DNA from: Prevotellamassilia timonensis
GTDB lineage: Bacteria > Bacteroidota > Bacteroidia > Bacteroidales > Bacteroidaceae
Length of the DNA stretch: 64,000 bases
Assembly (NCBI RefSeq): GCF_900106785.1
Contig: NZ_LT629844.1
Coordinates: forward strand, 629,109 to 693,108
Reading direction: 5' to 3'
The position numbers and the translations under genes were made by a program. Shown here piece after piece: positions 17,259 to 26,936 of this stretch (position 1 is its first letter; each line of letters starts with the position of its first letter). The notes under the pieces are model-generated. The model was not told where the DNA came from. It ran no database searches and saw only the letters and a program-made list of their open reading frames with translations.

Positions 17259-17750
17259 TTAGTGTAATTTTCGGAATACCAAACTGTCCATGTCTGAGCA
17301 CAGAATGAGCGAACTTGAATTGATGCGCACAATGCGAAATTTGGCCTCGTGGCCTCTGATGCCTACACTTTCTAATGAAATGTTGGGGTCGGTAATGGGA
17401 ATATCGTGATCGTAAAGGTGGGCATAGGGGCTATACACAGCCAATTTGTCGCCCTCATAGTTAAAGCGGGCAAAGGTTTTGTTAGTTTGTCCGTTATGTG
17501 CCAGGGCAGAGGTTATTTGTAGCAAATCGAGCTGAAATGACCAGTATATGCGGTCATTAAGCACATACTTCTTCTGTGCCGTATAGTAGGCGTCTGTTGG
17601 TGTGACTTTGCTGTGAATTTCGTGTAGGCGCCATCTTCCGTCAATCAGCCCATTGCGGCTCACGTGCGAGCAGGCTGTGGTGAGCAGCAGGCCAATCGCT
17701 GTGATGGCAAGTGTGCTGCATTTGTTATATAATAATGTGTGTAAGTGCAT
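17259..17750 (-). CDS. Lipocalin-like lipoprotein of unknown function
   Basis: This 163-residue protein has a signal with the lipobox LLTTACS (Cys about 27), so it should be lipidated. The mature part begins GLIDGRWRLHEIHSK, the kind of strand that opens small Bacteroidetes lipocalin-like domains, followed by alternating beta strands. It starts 4 bp after the stop of the Wzi-like gene, so the two are co-transcribed. Its role is unknown. Confidence 0.65.
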   Translation of the reverse strand: MHLHTLLYNKCSTLAITAIGLLLTTACSHVSRNGLIDGRWRLHEIHSKVTPTDAYYTAQKKYVLNDRIYWSFQLDLLQITSALAHNGQTNKTFARFNYEGDKLAVYSPYAHLYDHDIPITDPNISLESVGIRGHEAKFRIVRINSSSLILCSDMDSLVFRKLH

Positions 17751-17754
17751 GAGG

Positions 17755-19251
17755 CTATTTTGTAATCAATCCGTTCTTTGTAATGGTGAGTTGTGCACCA
17801 GTGTTGTGGCCAATCAAGCTGCCACGGTCAAGTCCGAAAGCCAGTTTGGCGGTCCAGCCACTGGTGTTGATGCGTCCGAGGCGTTGGGGCGACCATGCAG
17901 CTTCGAGCAGCAGACTGTTCAGTGTGCGTGCCTCGGTCCAATCGCTGCTGCAATTGCCCAAGTTACGTTCGTGGGTAATCATGATGCGGTAGTGCAGGCA
18001 GGGGAGTGGGTCGCCGCTAAAGCCCAGATGGTGCGCCTTGAAACGTGTGCCAATAAAGCTCAAATTTCGTGTGCCCTTGTAAAGCGGGCTTACGTAGAGC
18101 GGGTTGCCAATGGCCATGCCCCAATGTTGCCAGCCCGTGTACAGTCCGTGGTTGTAGTAGTTGTCACTACCGCTCACTTGGTCGGGAATTTCGGGTGTAT
18201 GGTCGTGGTAGATGGGGCCACTTTGGTCGGTGGTCTTGATGTATTCGTACACGAATTTTCCAAGTATGGGATTTTTGGGCAAGTGTGCCTCAAGTCCCCA
18301 CATGCCGTCGCGCCAGCCATAATTGTAGAACATCTGCGAGTGGTCTTCAAAGTAATGGTCGTAGTAAAGGCTGACCCCCCAGCCGTGTCCGTGGTAGTTG
18401 AGGCGGTACACCCAACTGCCTAATGTGTTGCCAAGGGCGTTGCTATAAACCTCATCGGTGACATCGGCTCCGCCGCCATAAAGTACGGTGAAAAAGTCCT
18501 TCAGATGGTGTCCCGCCTTAATGGGAGTTTGCCTTGCGTTGTATATTGTGCCGCCAAATTGGGTGGCCCATTCAAGTCCGCCTTCGTAGGTGATGGGAAA
18601 CTTTTGGGCATTTCCAGCTCGCAAATAGAATGCCTTTGTGTGCAGCAATACCCGTGTGGCATAACGATTCTTGGTGCCTCTGAGATAGTCCTGCATAAAA
18701 TTGTCGTCGGTCATCAGTCCATACGAGATGTGGCCGCGTATGCCCAACCAATTTCCACGTCCAGAAATATTCCAGTAGCGTGGCAAGGACAGGCGTACGG
18801 CAGGCACAGGGTGTGCATTGATGCCCAGCGTTTGCGATCCGCTGCTCAGTTCATTGTCTTTAAGTTGCATGGGGTGCTGCTTGGCACCTATGGTGAGGCG
18901 CACCAGCCGACAATCGATGTCGGCATAGAGCTGTTGAACGAAACCGCTGCTCGGATAGTGCGCGCCAACTGCTATGTCGGCCCCATAGCCAAAGCGCCAA
19001 TGGCAGGCCGAGTCAGCATCAGCCTGGCGTTCGATGGCCATGCGCAAATAGTCGTTCTTGGTGTCTACCGACGACATGCCGTATTTGTTGGCTGTGAGCC
19101 ACAAGGGTGTTTTGTTATGCGAATAGCTTGCTTGTGCTTCGGCCGTGTAAGTAACGTGTTGGCCTGCGCGCTGCAGCGCATTTTGTGCAGAGGCCTGCGG
19201 CAGGGTAGTAGCTGCTATGGCAAGCATTGTGCCTATGTGTTTGATTTGCAT
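17755..19251 (-). CDS. Capsule assembly Wzi-like outer-membrane protein
   Basis: This 498-residue protein has a signal peptide (MQIKHIGTMLAIAATTLPQASA), and the ATG at 19251 was chosen because of it. The body is rich in Tyr, Trp and Gly with alternating strands as in an outer-membrane beta barrel, for example TPLWLTANKYGMSSVD and NWLGIRGHISYGLMTDD. It ends in a strand-like stretch. The pattern fits the Wzi-like capsule-assembly family of Bacteroidetes, which helps hold surface polysaccharide on the outer membrane. No capsule genes are adjacent, so the substrate is open. Confidence 0.75.
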   Translation of the reverse strand: MQIKHIGTMLAIAATTLPQASAQNALQRAGQHVTYTAEAQASYSHNKTPLWLTANKYGMSSVDTKNDYLRMAIERQADADSACHWRFGYGADIAVGAHYPSSGFVQQLYADIDCRLVRLTIGAKQHPMQLKDNELSSGSQTLGINAHPVPAVRLSLPRYWNISGRGNWLGIRGHISYGLMTDDNFMQDYLRGTKNRYATRVLLHTKAFYLRAGNAQKFPITYEGGLEWATQFGGTIYNARQTPIKAGHHLKDFFTVLYGGGADVTDEVYSNALGNTLGSWVYRLNYHGHGWGVSLYYDHYFEDHSQMFYNYGWRDGMWGLEAHLPKNPILGKFVYEYIKTTDQSGPIYHDHTPEIPDQVSGSDNYYNHGLYTGWQHWGMAIGNPLYVSPLYKGTRNLSFIGTRFKAHHLGFSGDPLPCLHYRIMITHERNLGNCSSDWTEARTLNSLLLEAAWSPQRLGRINTSGWTAKLAFGLDRGSLIGHNTGAQLTITKNGLITK

Positions 19252-19686
19252 ATATATGATAGGGGTCGTTGTTCTAAATAAGTTTGTGTGTTGATGGTTT
19301 GACGGGCGTGGCAAGTGTGTTCTGCGCATATCGAGCAGTGTGTGAATGGAATTTCAGCAAATGGTGTTAAATAACTCGTCACTCTGTCCGCCTCATCAAT
19401 TCGTTAAGGACTTAACAGTGTGGCAAAATTACGTAAATAAAATGGTATAAAGCGCTAAAGCAGGTTCTTACTTGTGCTCTGTTGTGAGATTTGCTAATCA
19501 ATTTTAGACATAAATGCGGCAGATGTGTGACAAAACTCAGGTATGTGGCACATGAAGCCCGTGCAAAGTCCGTGTGTGGGGGCGCTGGGGGCGGTAAGGT
19601 GCACGCAATATTGCATAAATGTGCATGCTTGTGGCGCGCAATCGGTTTTTCTCGACATTTTTCCGAACTTTTTCTTACATTTTGTA
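19252..19686. other. Gene-free region between divergent wzi-like and ilvD genes
   Basis: It separates two divergent operons and holds no recognisable gene. The ilvD promoter lies at its right edge. I see no amino-acid-rich leader peptide or T-box-like structure upstream of ilvD. Confidence 0.5.
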
Positions 19687-19715
19687 TTGTTGTATCGTAT
19701 TATTGGTTACATTTG
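19687..19715 (+). promoter_or_regulatory. Promoter of the ilv operon
   Basis: TTG-N18-TACATTTG matches the Bacteroidetes consensus. The predicted leader to the ilvD ATG is about 90 nt. Confidence 0.65.
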
Positions 19716-19808
19716 CAAAACAAAATAACAACAAGAGTAGTAAACTGTAAAGCTTCTGCATGATAATGTGTGTTATGCAACAAAGCTAATAAATATCCTG
19801 AAAGAGTT

Positions 19809-21608
19809 ATGAAAATACAGTTGCGCAGTGCATTCAGCACCGAAGGACGAAGAATGGCGGGCGCACGTGCCTTGTGGATAGCTACAGGCATGAAGCGTGA
19901 GCATTTTGGCAAGCCTATTATTGCCATAGCCAACTCGTTCACCCAGTTTGTACCAGGCCACACCCATCTGCACGAGGCCGGGCAGCTCGTAAAGCAAGAG
20001 ATTGAAAAACTTGGTTGCTATGCTGCAGAGTTCAACACCATAGCCATTGACGATGGCATAGCCATGGGTCACGATGGCATGCTGTACTCGTTGCCCTCGC
20101 GCGACATTATTGCCGACTCTGTAGAATATATGGTGCAGGCACACAAGGCCGATGCGCTGGTGTGCATATCAAACTGCGACAAAATTACACCGGGCATGCT
20201 GATGGCGGCCATGCGCTTGAATATACCAACCGTGTTTGTGAGTGGTGGCCCCATGGAGGCCGGCCGCTATCAGGGGCAGAATGTCGACCTTATCACTGCC
20301 ATGGTAAAGGGAGCTGACACCTCGGTGAGCGATGATGAATTGGCACAAATCGAACAGCGTGCTTGTCCTGGTTGCGGTAGTTGCTCGGGTATGTTTACAG
20401 CCAACTCAATGAACTGCTTGACAGAAGCGCTTGGCTTGTCGTTGCCTGGCAATGGCACCATAGTGGCCACACACGTTAACCGCCGCCGCTTGTTTGAAGA
20501 TGCAGCCAAGCTCATTGTGAGCAATGCTATGAAATATTATGGTGAGGGCGACACCTCGGTGCTGCCGCGCTCAATAGCCACCCGTCAGGCTTTTCTTAAC
20601 GCCATGACATTGGATATAGCCATGGGCGGCTCTACCAACACCGTGCTCCACTTGTTGGCTGTGGCCAATGAGGCTGGTGTCGACTTCAAAATGCAGGACA
20701 TTGACCAATTGAGCCGTCATGTGCCATGTCTTTGTAAATTGTCGCCCAACACGCAGCGCTACTCTGTGCAGGAGTGTAACCGCGCTGGTGGTGTGCTTGG
20801 CATATTGGGCGAATTGGCCAAGGGCGATTTGCTCGACTTGACAGCACATCGTGTCAATGGCGCCACATTGGGCGAGGACGTTAAACATTACAGCATAACA
20901 GGTCCCGAGGTTGATGCCGAGGCTGCACGCATATATGGTAGTGCGCCTGGCGGCAAGTTTGCCACCAAGATGGGTGTGCAGAACCGTCAATGGCCGTCGC
21001 TTGATGCCGACCGTGCCACAGGTTGCATTCGCGACATGGAACATGCCTATACAAAAGATGGCGGACTGGCCGTGTTGTTTGGCAACATAGCGCTCGATGG
21101 CTGTGTGGTGAAAACCGCCGGTGTGGACGAGAGTTTGTGGCACTTTGAAGGGCCAGCTCGTGTGTTCGACTCGCAGGACGAGGCTTGCAAGGGCATACTT
21201 GGCGGCAAGGTGCAGGCTGGCGATGTAGTAGTTATAACCCACGAGGGGCCAAAGGGCGGCCCGGGTATGCAGGAGATGCTCTACCCCACGTCGTACATCA
21301 AGAGCCGCCATTTGGGCAAGGCTTGTGCGCTGATAACCGATGGCCGTTTTTCAGGCGGCACGTCAGGCTTGAGCATTGGCCACATATCCCCCGAGGCCGC
21401 AGCAGGCGGTGCTATTGGCAAGATAATTGATGGCGACATCATTGAGATAGACATACCGTCGCGCAGCATATCAGTTCACCTCAGCGATGAGGAACTGGCC
21501 GCACGTCCCATGCGCCCCTTGCAACGCAAACGTACGGTGAGCAAGGCCTTGAGGGCTTATGCCAGCATGGTGAGCAGTGCCGACAAAGGCGGTGTGCGCG
21601 AAATATAA
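19809..21608 (+). CDS. ilvD: Dihydroxy-acid dehydratase
   Basis: This 599-residue cytoplasmic enzyme converts dihydroxy acids to 2-oxo acids in the valine and isoleucine pathway. It has the Fe-S and Mg site motifs [12 protein letters not shown] and [18 protein letters not shown], and the C-terminal [20 protein letters not shown]. The ATG at 19809 gives the family N-terminus ([19 protein letters not shown]). It is first in an ilvD-ilvB-ilvN-ilvC cluster. Confidence 0.97.
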   Translation: MKIQLRSAFSTEGRRMAGARALWIATGMKREHFGKPIIAIANSFTQFVPGHTHLHEAGQLVKQEIEKLGCYAAEFNTIAIDDGIAMGHDGMLYSLPSRDIIADSVEYMVQAHKADALVCISNCDKITPGMLMAAMRLNIPTVFVSGGPMEAGRYQGQNVDLITAMVKGADTSVSDDELAQIEQRACPGCGSCSGMFTANSMNCLTEALGLSLPGNGTIVATHVNRRRLFEDAAKLIVSNAMKYYGEGDTSVLPRSIATRQAFLNAMTLDIAMGGSTNTVLHLLAVANEAGVDFKMQDIDQLSRHVPCLCKLSPNTQRYSVQECNRAGGVLGILGELAKGDLLDLTAHRVNGATLGEDVKHYSITGPEVDAEAARIYGSAPGGKFATKMGVQNRQWPSLDADRATGCIRDMEHAYTKDGGLAVLFGNIALDGCVVKTAGVDESLWHFEGPARVFDSQDEACKGILGGKVQAGDVVVITHEGPKGGPGMQEMLYPTSYIKSRHLGKACALITDGRFSGGTSGLSIGHISPEAAAGGAIGKIIDGDIIEIDIPSRSISVHLSDEELAARPMRPLQRKRTVSKALRAYASMVSSADKGGVREI

Positions 21609-21742
21609 ATATAAGAGGATGTTCAAAATAATATTGAACACCGACGACGTTATCTCCTAACGTAAGAAATGTAGGTTGATGGGGGCGAAGGCATACTTGC
21701 CTCACGCTACGACCATTAAGCGAACTACCTTAACAGACAACT

Positions 21743-23449
21743 ATGACCGAAAACAAGAATACACAAATTAGCGGTGCTGAAATACTGATGCGTACCCTCC
21801 TCGATGAGGGGGTTACCACATTGTTTGGTTATCCGGGCGGTGCTATCATGCCCGTGTACGATGCCTTGTATGATTATCGCGACCGCTTAAATCACATATT
21901 GGTGCGCCACGAACAGGCTGCCGCCCATGCAGCCGAGGGCTATGCCCGTGTGAGCGGGCGCACGGGGGTGTGCCTCGTGACAAGTGGCCCTGGTGCCACT
22001 AATACGATAACAGGCATTGCCGATGCCATGATGGACAGTACGCCCATGGTGGTCATCACCGGACAGGTGGGTGCACAGATGCTTGGCACAGATGCCTTTC
22101 AGGAGTGTGACGTGGTAGACATCACCCAGCCTATTAGCAAATGGGCCTATCAAATTCGCTCGGCCAAGGATGTGGCATGGGCTGTACACCGTGCCTTTTA
22201 CATTGCAGCAAGCGGACGTCCAGGACCTGTGGTGCTTGACTTTGCCAAGAATGCACAAATCGAAAAGGCCGACTATATGCCAGGCACCATAGACTTTATA
22301 CGCAGCTACGTGCCCGTGCCGCCAACAGACAAGCAGAGCCTTGCCGAGGCTGCAGCCTTGATTAACGAGGCTAAGCGTCCGCTCGTGTTGGTAGGGCAGG
22401 GTGTCGAACTGGGTAATGCTGGCGAGGAACTCCGTGCATTTATCGAGAAGGCAGGTTTGCCCGCAGGCTGCACGCTGTTAGGTTTGTCCGCCTTGCCAAC
22501 CAATCACCCGCTGAATGTGGGCATGCTTGGCATGCATGGTTCGCTGGGTGCAAACAAAAAGACACAAGAGTGCGACTTGCTCATAGCCGTCGGCATGCGT
22601 TTTGACGACCGTATTACGGGCAAGTTGGACACCTATGCCAAACAAGCACGCAAGATACATTTCGATATCGACCCCTCAGAAATAAACAAGAATGTGACGG
22701 TTGATGTGGCTGTATTGGGCGACTGTAAAGAGACGCTTCCGGCTGTTACAGCCTTGCTCGAGCAGAAAGCGCATACCGAATGGCGTGAGAGTTTCCGGCA
22801 ATGGGACTCTAAAGAGCACGAGGTGGTTATAGAACCGCAAATTCATCCAGCCGATGGCCCATTGCGCATGGGCGAGGTAGTGCGTCGTGTAACCGAACTC
22901 AGTCAGGACAAGGCGGTGCTGGTAACCGATGTGGGACAGAATCAAATGATGGCGGCACGCTATTTCCGCTTTACCGAAAAGCGCAGCATCATAACCTCGG
23001 GCGGTATGGGCACCATGGGATTTGGATTGCCGGCTGCCATTGGTGCCACATTCGGTGCGCCCGACCGCACTGTGTGCTTGTTCCTTGGCGATGGCGGATT
23101 GCAAATGACCATCGAAGAGTTTGGCACCATCATGGAGCAGCATGCTCCAGTCAAAATCATATTGCTCAACAACAATTTCTTGGGCAATGTGCGACAGTGG
23201 CAGCAGCTGTTCTTCCGCCACCGCTATTCGTTCACACCCATGATGAACCCCGACTACGAGAAGATAGCAGAGGCTTACAACATACCGGCACTGACCGTCA
23301 CCGACCGAAGCAAGCTTGATGAGGCTATCAGCCAAATGCTTGCCACCCCCGGCCCCTTCTTGCTGCAAGCCGCAGTGCTTGAAGAGGACAATGTGCTGCC
23401 CATGTGCTGTCCGGGACATGACGTAGATGATATGATGCTTGAGGCGTGA
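21743..23449 (+). CDS. ilvB: Acetolactate synthase large (catalytic) subunit
   Basis: This 568-residue thiamine-diphosphate enzyme condenses pyruvate with pyruvate or 2-oxobutyrate. It shows the N-terminal FGYPGGAIMPVYDAL, the catalytic Glu region VRHEQAAAHAAEGYAR, and the ThDP/Mg motif GDGGLQMTIEEFGTIMEQ followed by NNNFLGNVRQWQQLFF. It is second in the ilv cluster; a 134-bp spacer with a GTTCAA...TTGAAC dyad precedes it. Confidence 0.97.
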   Translation: MTENKNTQISGAEILMRTLLDEGVTTLFGYPGGAIMPVYDALYDYRDRLNHILVRHEQAAAHAAEGYARVSGRTGVCLVTSGPGATNTITGIADAMMDSTPMVVITGQVGAQMLGTDAFQECDVVDITQPISKWAYQIRSAKDVAWAVHRAFYIAASGRPGPVVLDFAKNAQIEKADYMPGTIDFIRSYVPVPPTDKQSLAEAAALINEAKRPLVLVGQGVELGNAGEELRAFIEKAGLPAGCTLLGLSALPTNHPLNVGMLGMHGSLGANKKTQECDLLIAVGMRFDDRITGKLDTYAKQARKIHFDIDPSEINKNVTVDVAVLGDCKETLPAVTALLEQKAHTEWRESFRQWDSKEHEVVIEPQIHPADGPLRMGEVVRRVTELSQDKAVLVTDVGQNQMMAARYFRFTEKRSIITSGGMGTMGFGLPAAIGATFGAPDRTVCLFLGDGGLQMTIEEFGTIMEQHAPVKIILLNNNFLGNVRQWQQLFFRHRYSFTPMMNPDYEKIAEAYNIPALTVTDRSKLDEAISQMLATPGPFLLQAAVLEEDNVLPMCCPGHDVDDMMLEA

Positions 23450-23465
23450 AACTTAATAAAAACGA

Positions 23466-23656
23466 CTAAGTAGGTGGTCAAAATTATTTTTACATTGAAA
23501 GTGCATTATCGTGGCGCAGATGTTTCCTTTGGGTGAGGGAACATAGCGGGCTATGTGACCGAGGCCGAAGGGAACAGATGCGTCTCGAGAATGTGCTTTC
23601 AATGTGAAAATGACACCTACTGATTGTATAAAATAATTTTGAACACCTACTTATTG
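23466..23656. repeat. Family D ~190-bp inverted-repeat element inside the ilv operon
   Basis: Left end AAGTAGGTGGTCAAAATTAT and right end ATAATTTTGAACACCTACTT are 20-bp terminal inverted repeats. An inner pair ACATTGAAAGTGCA and TGCTTTCAATGT is nested inside. It fills almost the whole ilvB-ilvN gap. A right-end remnant lies upstream of holA and shorter relatives near 31940 and 34960. Confidence 0.7.
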
Positions 23657-23657
23657 T

Positions 23658-24236
23658 ATGAACGAAGATAAAAAGGACACTACGCTTTACACGATTATCG
23701 TGTTCTCTGAAAATTTGGCCGGTGTGCTGAACCTCGTGACCAATGTGTTCACACGCCGACAACTCAATATTGAAAGTCTTAATGTGTCGGCGTCGGGCAT
23801 TGAACATGTGCACCGCTACACGATAACTTGCTATACCGACGAGCACACGGTGCAGACATTGGTAAAGCAGCTTGAAAAGAAAATCGACGTAATCCAGGCG
23901 CAGTATTTCACAAACGACGAAATATATGTGATGGATCAGGCCCTTTACAAAATAGCCACGGCGCGTTTGATTGAAAACCGCAACATATCAAAGGCCATTC
24001 GCCAGTATGATGGCAAAATAGTGGAGGTAAACTCAACCTATGCCATCGTGTCGAAAGAGGGGCTGCCTGAGGAAACTCTCGAACTCTATCACAAACTGAA
24101 GGGATATGGCTGCATATTGCAGTATGTAAGTTCGGGCGTGGTGGCTGTAACCAAGAGCCGCCGCGAGGAACTTAACGAATTCCTCGAACTGCGTGAGGAG
24201 GAGAAACGTGCGCAACAAGCCAATACGGTTTTCTGA
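23658..24236 (+). CDS. ilvN: Acetolactate synthase small (regulatory) subunit
   Basis: This 192-residue protein begins with an ACT domain (about residues 8-80: LYTIIVFSENLAGVLNLVTN, then FTRRQLNIESLNVSAS), the module that binds valine for feedback control. A C-terminal ALS_ss-like part follows. It is the partner of ilvB, separated from it by a family D repeat element whose right terminus ends just before the ATG. Confidence 0.92.
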   Translation: MNEDKKDTTLYTIIVFSENLAGVLNLVTNVFTRRQLNIESLNVSASGIEHVHRYTITCYTDEHTVQTLVKQLEKKIDVIQAQYFTNDEIYVMDQALYKIATARLIENRNISKAIRQYDGKIVEVNSTYAIVSKEGLPEETLELYHKLKGYGCILQYVSSGVVAVTKSRREELNEFLELREEEKRAQQANTVF

Positions 24237-24352
24237 CGAGGCTATTAGCACGATAGATATTTGATTTATAGACATTTATATTATAACCTTATAGGTAATG
24301 TGCAGCTGATTGTGCAAACGGTTGCCGCAACCTACACAAAAACTTAAATATT

Positions 24353-25396
24353 ATGGCACAATTGAATTTTGGCGGAGTTGTAGAAGAAGTAATCACCCGC
24401 GAAGAGTTTCCCTTGGAAAAGGCACGTGAAGTATTGAAAAACGAGACCATTGCCGTGCTCGGCTATGGTGTACAAGGTCCTGGTCAGGCTTGCAACCTGC
24501 GCGATAATGGTTTCAACGTGATTGTAGGCCAGCGTCAAGGCAAGACATACGAAAAGGCTGTGGCCGATGGTTGGGTGCCAGGCGAAACACTCTTCTCGCT
24601 TGAGGAGGCTGCCGAAAAGGGTACAATCGTTTGCATGTTGCTTTCAGATGCCGCACAGATGCAGCTTTGGCCTTCTATCAAGAAGCACCTCACTCCGGGC
24701 AAGACACTCTACTTCTCACATGGTTTTGCCATCACCTGGAACGACCGCACCGGTGTAGTGCCTTCCGCAGACATTGATGTCATCATGGTAGCTCCTAAGG
24801 GTTCGGGCACATCGCTCCGCACCATGTTCCTCGAGGGTCGTGGTCTTAACTCATCATACGCTGTATATCAGGACGCTTCGGGCCATGCTACCGAAAAAGT
24901 GCTTGCCTTTGGTGTGGGCATAGGTTCGGGCTACATGTTCAAGACCGACTTCAAGCGCGAGGCTACCAGCGACCTTACTGGTGAGCGTGGCTCTTTGATG
25001 GGTGCTATCCAGGGACTTTTCTTGGCTCAATACGAAACTCTCCGCGAACACGGACACACCCCCTCTGAGGCTTTTAACGAGACTATCGAAGAGTTCACCC
25101 AGTCACTTCTCCCCATGGTGGGCAAGAATGGTATGGACTGGATGTATGCCAACTGCTCAACAACGGCCCAGCGTGGTGCCTTGGATTGGATGACTCCCTT
25201 CCACGATGCCATCAAGCCTGTGATGGAAAAACTCTACCAGAGCGTGGCAAGTGGCAACGAAGCTCAAATTTCAATCGACGCCAACTCTAAGCCCGATTAC
25301 CGTGCAGGACTTGAACAGGAACTCAAGGCACTCCACGAAAGCGAAATGTGGCGTGCTGGTGAAACCGTGCGCAAACTCCGTCCTGAGAATAACTAA
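24353..25396 (+). CDS. ilvC: Ketol-acid reductoisomerase
   Basis: This 347-residue protein carries out the isomerisation and NADPH-dependent reduction step between acetolactate synthase and IlvD. It has the Rossmann motif VLGYGVQGPGQACNLRDNG, the cofactor loop GQRQGKTYEKA, and the catalytic helical domain with DLTGERGSLMGAIQGLF and ETIEEFTQS. It lies 116 bp after ilvN and is followed by a terminator, closing the operon. No acyl-ACP thioesterase gene, often placed here in relatives, is present. Confidence 0.97.
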   Translation: MAQLNFGGVVEEVITREEFPLEKAREVLKNETIAVLGYGVQGPGQACNLRDNGFNVIVGQRQGKTYEKAVADGWVPGETLFSLEEAAEKGTIVCMLLSDAAQMQLWPSIKKHLTPGKTLYFSHGFAITWNDRTGVVPSADIDVIMVAPKGSGTSLRTMFLEGRGLNSSYAVYQDASGHATEKVLAFGVGIGSGYMFKTDFKREATSDLTGERGSLMGAIQGLFLAQYETLREHGHTPSEAFNETIEEFTQSLLPMVGKNGMDWMYANCSTTAQRGALDWMTPFHDAIKPVMEKLYQSVASGNEAQISIDANSKPDYRAGLEQELKALHESEMWRAGETVRKLRPENN

Positions 25397-25456
25397 AAAT
25401 CTCTATATGCTGTACGTTGGCTAAATAGGGCCATACAGTATATATCAACTTAAAGT

Positions 25457-25509
25457 AAAACTCCCCGTTGTGCGATCTTGTTAAGCAAGGTCAGGCAGCG
25501 GGGAGTTTT
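25457..25509 (+). terminator. Terminator of the ilv operon
   Basis: AAAACTCCCCG and CGGGGAGTTTT form an 11-bp stem with a T-rich end, about 60 bp after ilvC. Confidence 0.75.
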
Positions 25510-25611
25510 GTACTTTGTAAAAAGTGGAAAACTTATTCAGCCTAAGTGCTCTTTCCATACTTCGTCAATGCGTTATTTGATTGGGTGACGCATTGACAAA
25601 GTCTGCAAAAA

Positions 25612-25841
25612 CGCAAGCACAAAACGCTACCACTGAGCGCAAGCACAAAACGCAAGCACTAATGGGGGCGACGCATCCCGCGGGCATAAAAGCAAAGGTT
25701 CACAGGCAGACATGTAATTAGTGTTTAACCTTTGTGTTTAGTGTATTAGCCTTTGCTTTTATGCCCGACGCGGGACGCGTCGCCCCCATTAGTGCTTGAG
25801 TTTTGTGTTAGCGTTTAGTGCTTGCGTTTAGTGGTAGCGGG
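25612..25841. repeat. Family A palindromic repeat, copy 3
   Basis: AACGCAAGCACAAAACGC-type units lead into GCACTAATGGGGGCGACGC. A spacer with AAAGGTTCACAG and CCTTTGCTTTTATGCCC follows, then CGCGTCGCCCCCATTAGTGC and GTTTAGTGCTTGCG units. The outer GTAAAACGTAAA ends are missing. Confidence 0.75.
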
Positions 25842-25857
25842 ACCTTTACTATACTAC

Positions 25858-26234
25858 AAAAACTTTACATACCGAGTATCTTACATCTTACACTAACATA
25901 CTGCAACTCATTGATTGTCAATACTTTACTTAGTGTAAGATGCTGCAAATTTTACCTACACGCAACCTACACAACCCACACACTGCCACACGACACAAGC
26001 ACGGGAGGACGATATCATGGTATAGGGGAGTAGGAAAGTCTGTTGCTCCGACAGATTTATCTACGTCCCTATGGCGTATAACCCACCGCATACGACAAAA
26101 CCGACTGCGTAGCAGCGGGGTGTGATGTGTAAGATGTATGCAGGAGAGTGTAAGATACTTTGAAATCATCTTACACTCTTGAAATCTCTGTATATCAACT
26201 TGTTACGCACAAAAAGTGTAAGATGGCAGTAAAA
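25858..26234. repeat. Family C noncoding element, copy 2, upstream of the truncated vapE
   Basis: It has the same plan as the element at 2590-2992. The outer arms carry CTTACACT and AACTCATTGATTGTCA, with imperfect inverted versions at 26160-26230. The centre holds CTGTTGCTCCGACAG (26040-26054), flanked by ATAGGGGAGTAG and CTACGTCCCTAT. Arm sequence differs strongly from copies 1 and 3, but the central motif and layout are kept. Confidence 0.7.
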
Positions 26235-26283
26235 ACACACGCACTCTTTTACAAGAGGAATGACGGGGAGGGAGCAAATATTT

Positions 26284-26300
26284 GTGTACAAATTGTACAC
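26284..26300. promoter_or_regulatory. Palindromic operator GTGTACAA-N-TTGTACAC upstream of vapE remnant
   Basis: A perfect 8+8 dyad with a 1-nt centre ends 5 bp before the minus-33 TTG of the vapE promoter. The same palindrome at the same distance precedes the intact vapE at 53006-53022, which marks it as a conserved regulator site. Confidence 0.7.
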
Positions 26301-26305
26301 TTTTT

Positions 26306-26337
26306 TTGATGGGTGCAATGTCTTGGTGTTACCTTTG
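26306..26337 (+). promoter_or_regulatory. Promoter of the truncated vapE
   Basis: TTG-N21-TACCTTTG, starting just after the palindromic operator and 33 bp before the ATG. Confidence 0.65.
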
Positions 26338-26369
26338 CAGCACTTTACTTTTATATCAAACCAAATTGT

Positions 26370-26768
26370 ATGATCATGAAACGAATGCTTAACAGAATGC
26401 TGCGCTATGCCGATGCCATTGTGAAACGTGGTGTTGACAAATTGATCGACGCTATCGCGCATAACCCGGAACCACAAACTAAAAACGCTGAAACACCCCA
26501 GCCGCAAAAAAGCATGGGCAACGACACTGACTGCGTACCGCAAACAACTGGCAACACTATGAACTGTGGTCTGACGGAGCAAACCATTACCCTGATGGAC
26601 GAACTGTACGACATACGCTATAATGTGCTTGACCGCACGCCCGAAGTGCAACGGTACGACCCGGCGGACAAAGGGCTTGTGTCCGTGAGCAAACCGTATT
26701 TGAAGCTGCTGAAAAATGCCCCGACGCGGGACGCGTCGCCCCCATTAGTGCTTGCGTTTCCTATCTGA
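26370..26768 (+). pseudogene. Truncated VapE-like protein (N-terminal part only)
   Basis: The frame starts MIMKRMLNRMLRYADAIVKRG and continues KLIDAIAH, then a linker. The segment LTEQTITLMDELYDIRYNVLD follows; in the intact vapE product at 51481-52938 the corresponding segment is LTEQAMLLVDEMYDTRYNVLD. After about 115 codons the reading enters a family A repeat (PTRDASPP) and stops, so the whole P-loop ATPase domain is missing. Promoter and operator are intact, so a truncated peptide may still be made. Confidence 0.75.
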
Positions 26769-26936
26769 CTGACAGGTTAAAAAGCATATTTGAAGCCATG
26801 GGAAGAACTGTTATGCCAGGAAATTGCGCTCTAATGGGGGCGACGCGTCTCGCGTCGGGCATTTTTCAGCAGCCTCGGGACGCGTCGCCTCCATTAGTGC
26901 TTGCGTTTTTGCAGTGCGTTTCAGGCAACTTTTCCC
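26703..26936. repeat. Family A repeat copy 4, rearranged, ending the vapE remnant
   Basis: GCTGCTGAAAAATGCCCCGA to CCCCCATTAG (about 26708-26748) recurs inverted at about 26830-26876, giving an inverted repeat of about 45 bp around an 80-bp centre. A second core half (GGGACGCGTCGCCTCCATTAG) follows. The right edge extends into GCAGTGCGTTTCAGGCAACT, a flank also seen at 44676. Confidence 0.65.

Noticed and set aside
19330-19808. Attenuator or riboswitch before ilvD
   Set aside because: No leader peptide rich in branched-chain codons, no terminator-antiterminator pair and no recognised aptamer were visible.
20571-21311. Long antisense open frame inside ilvD
   Set aside because: It is a shadow of the GC-rich third positions of a strongly supported gene.
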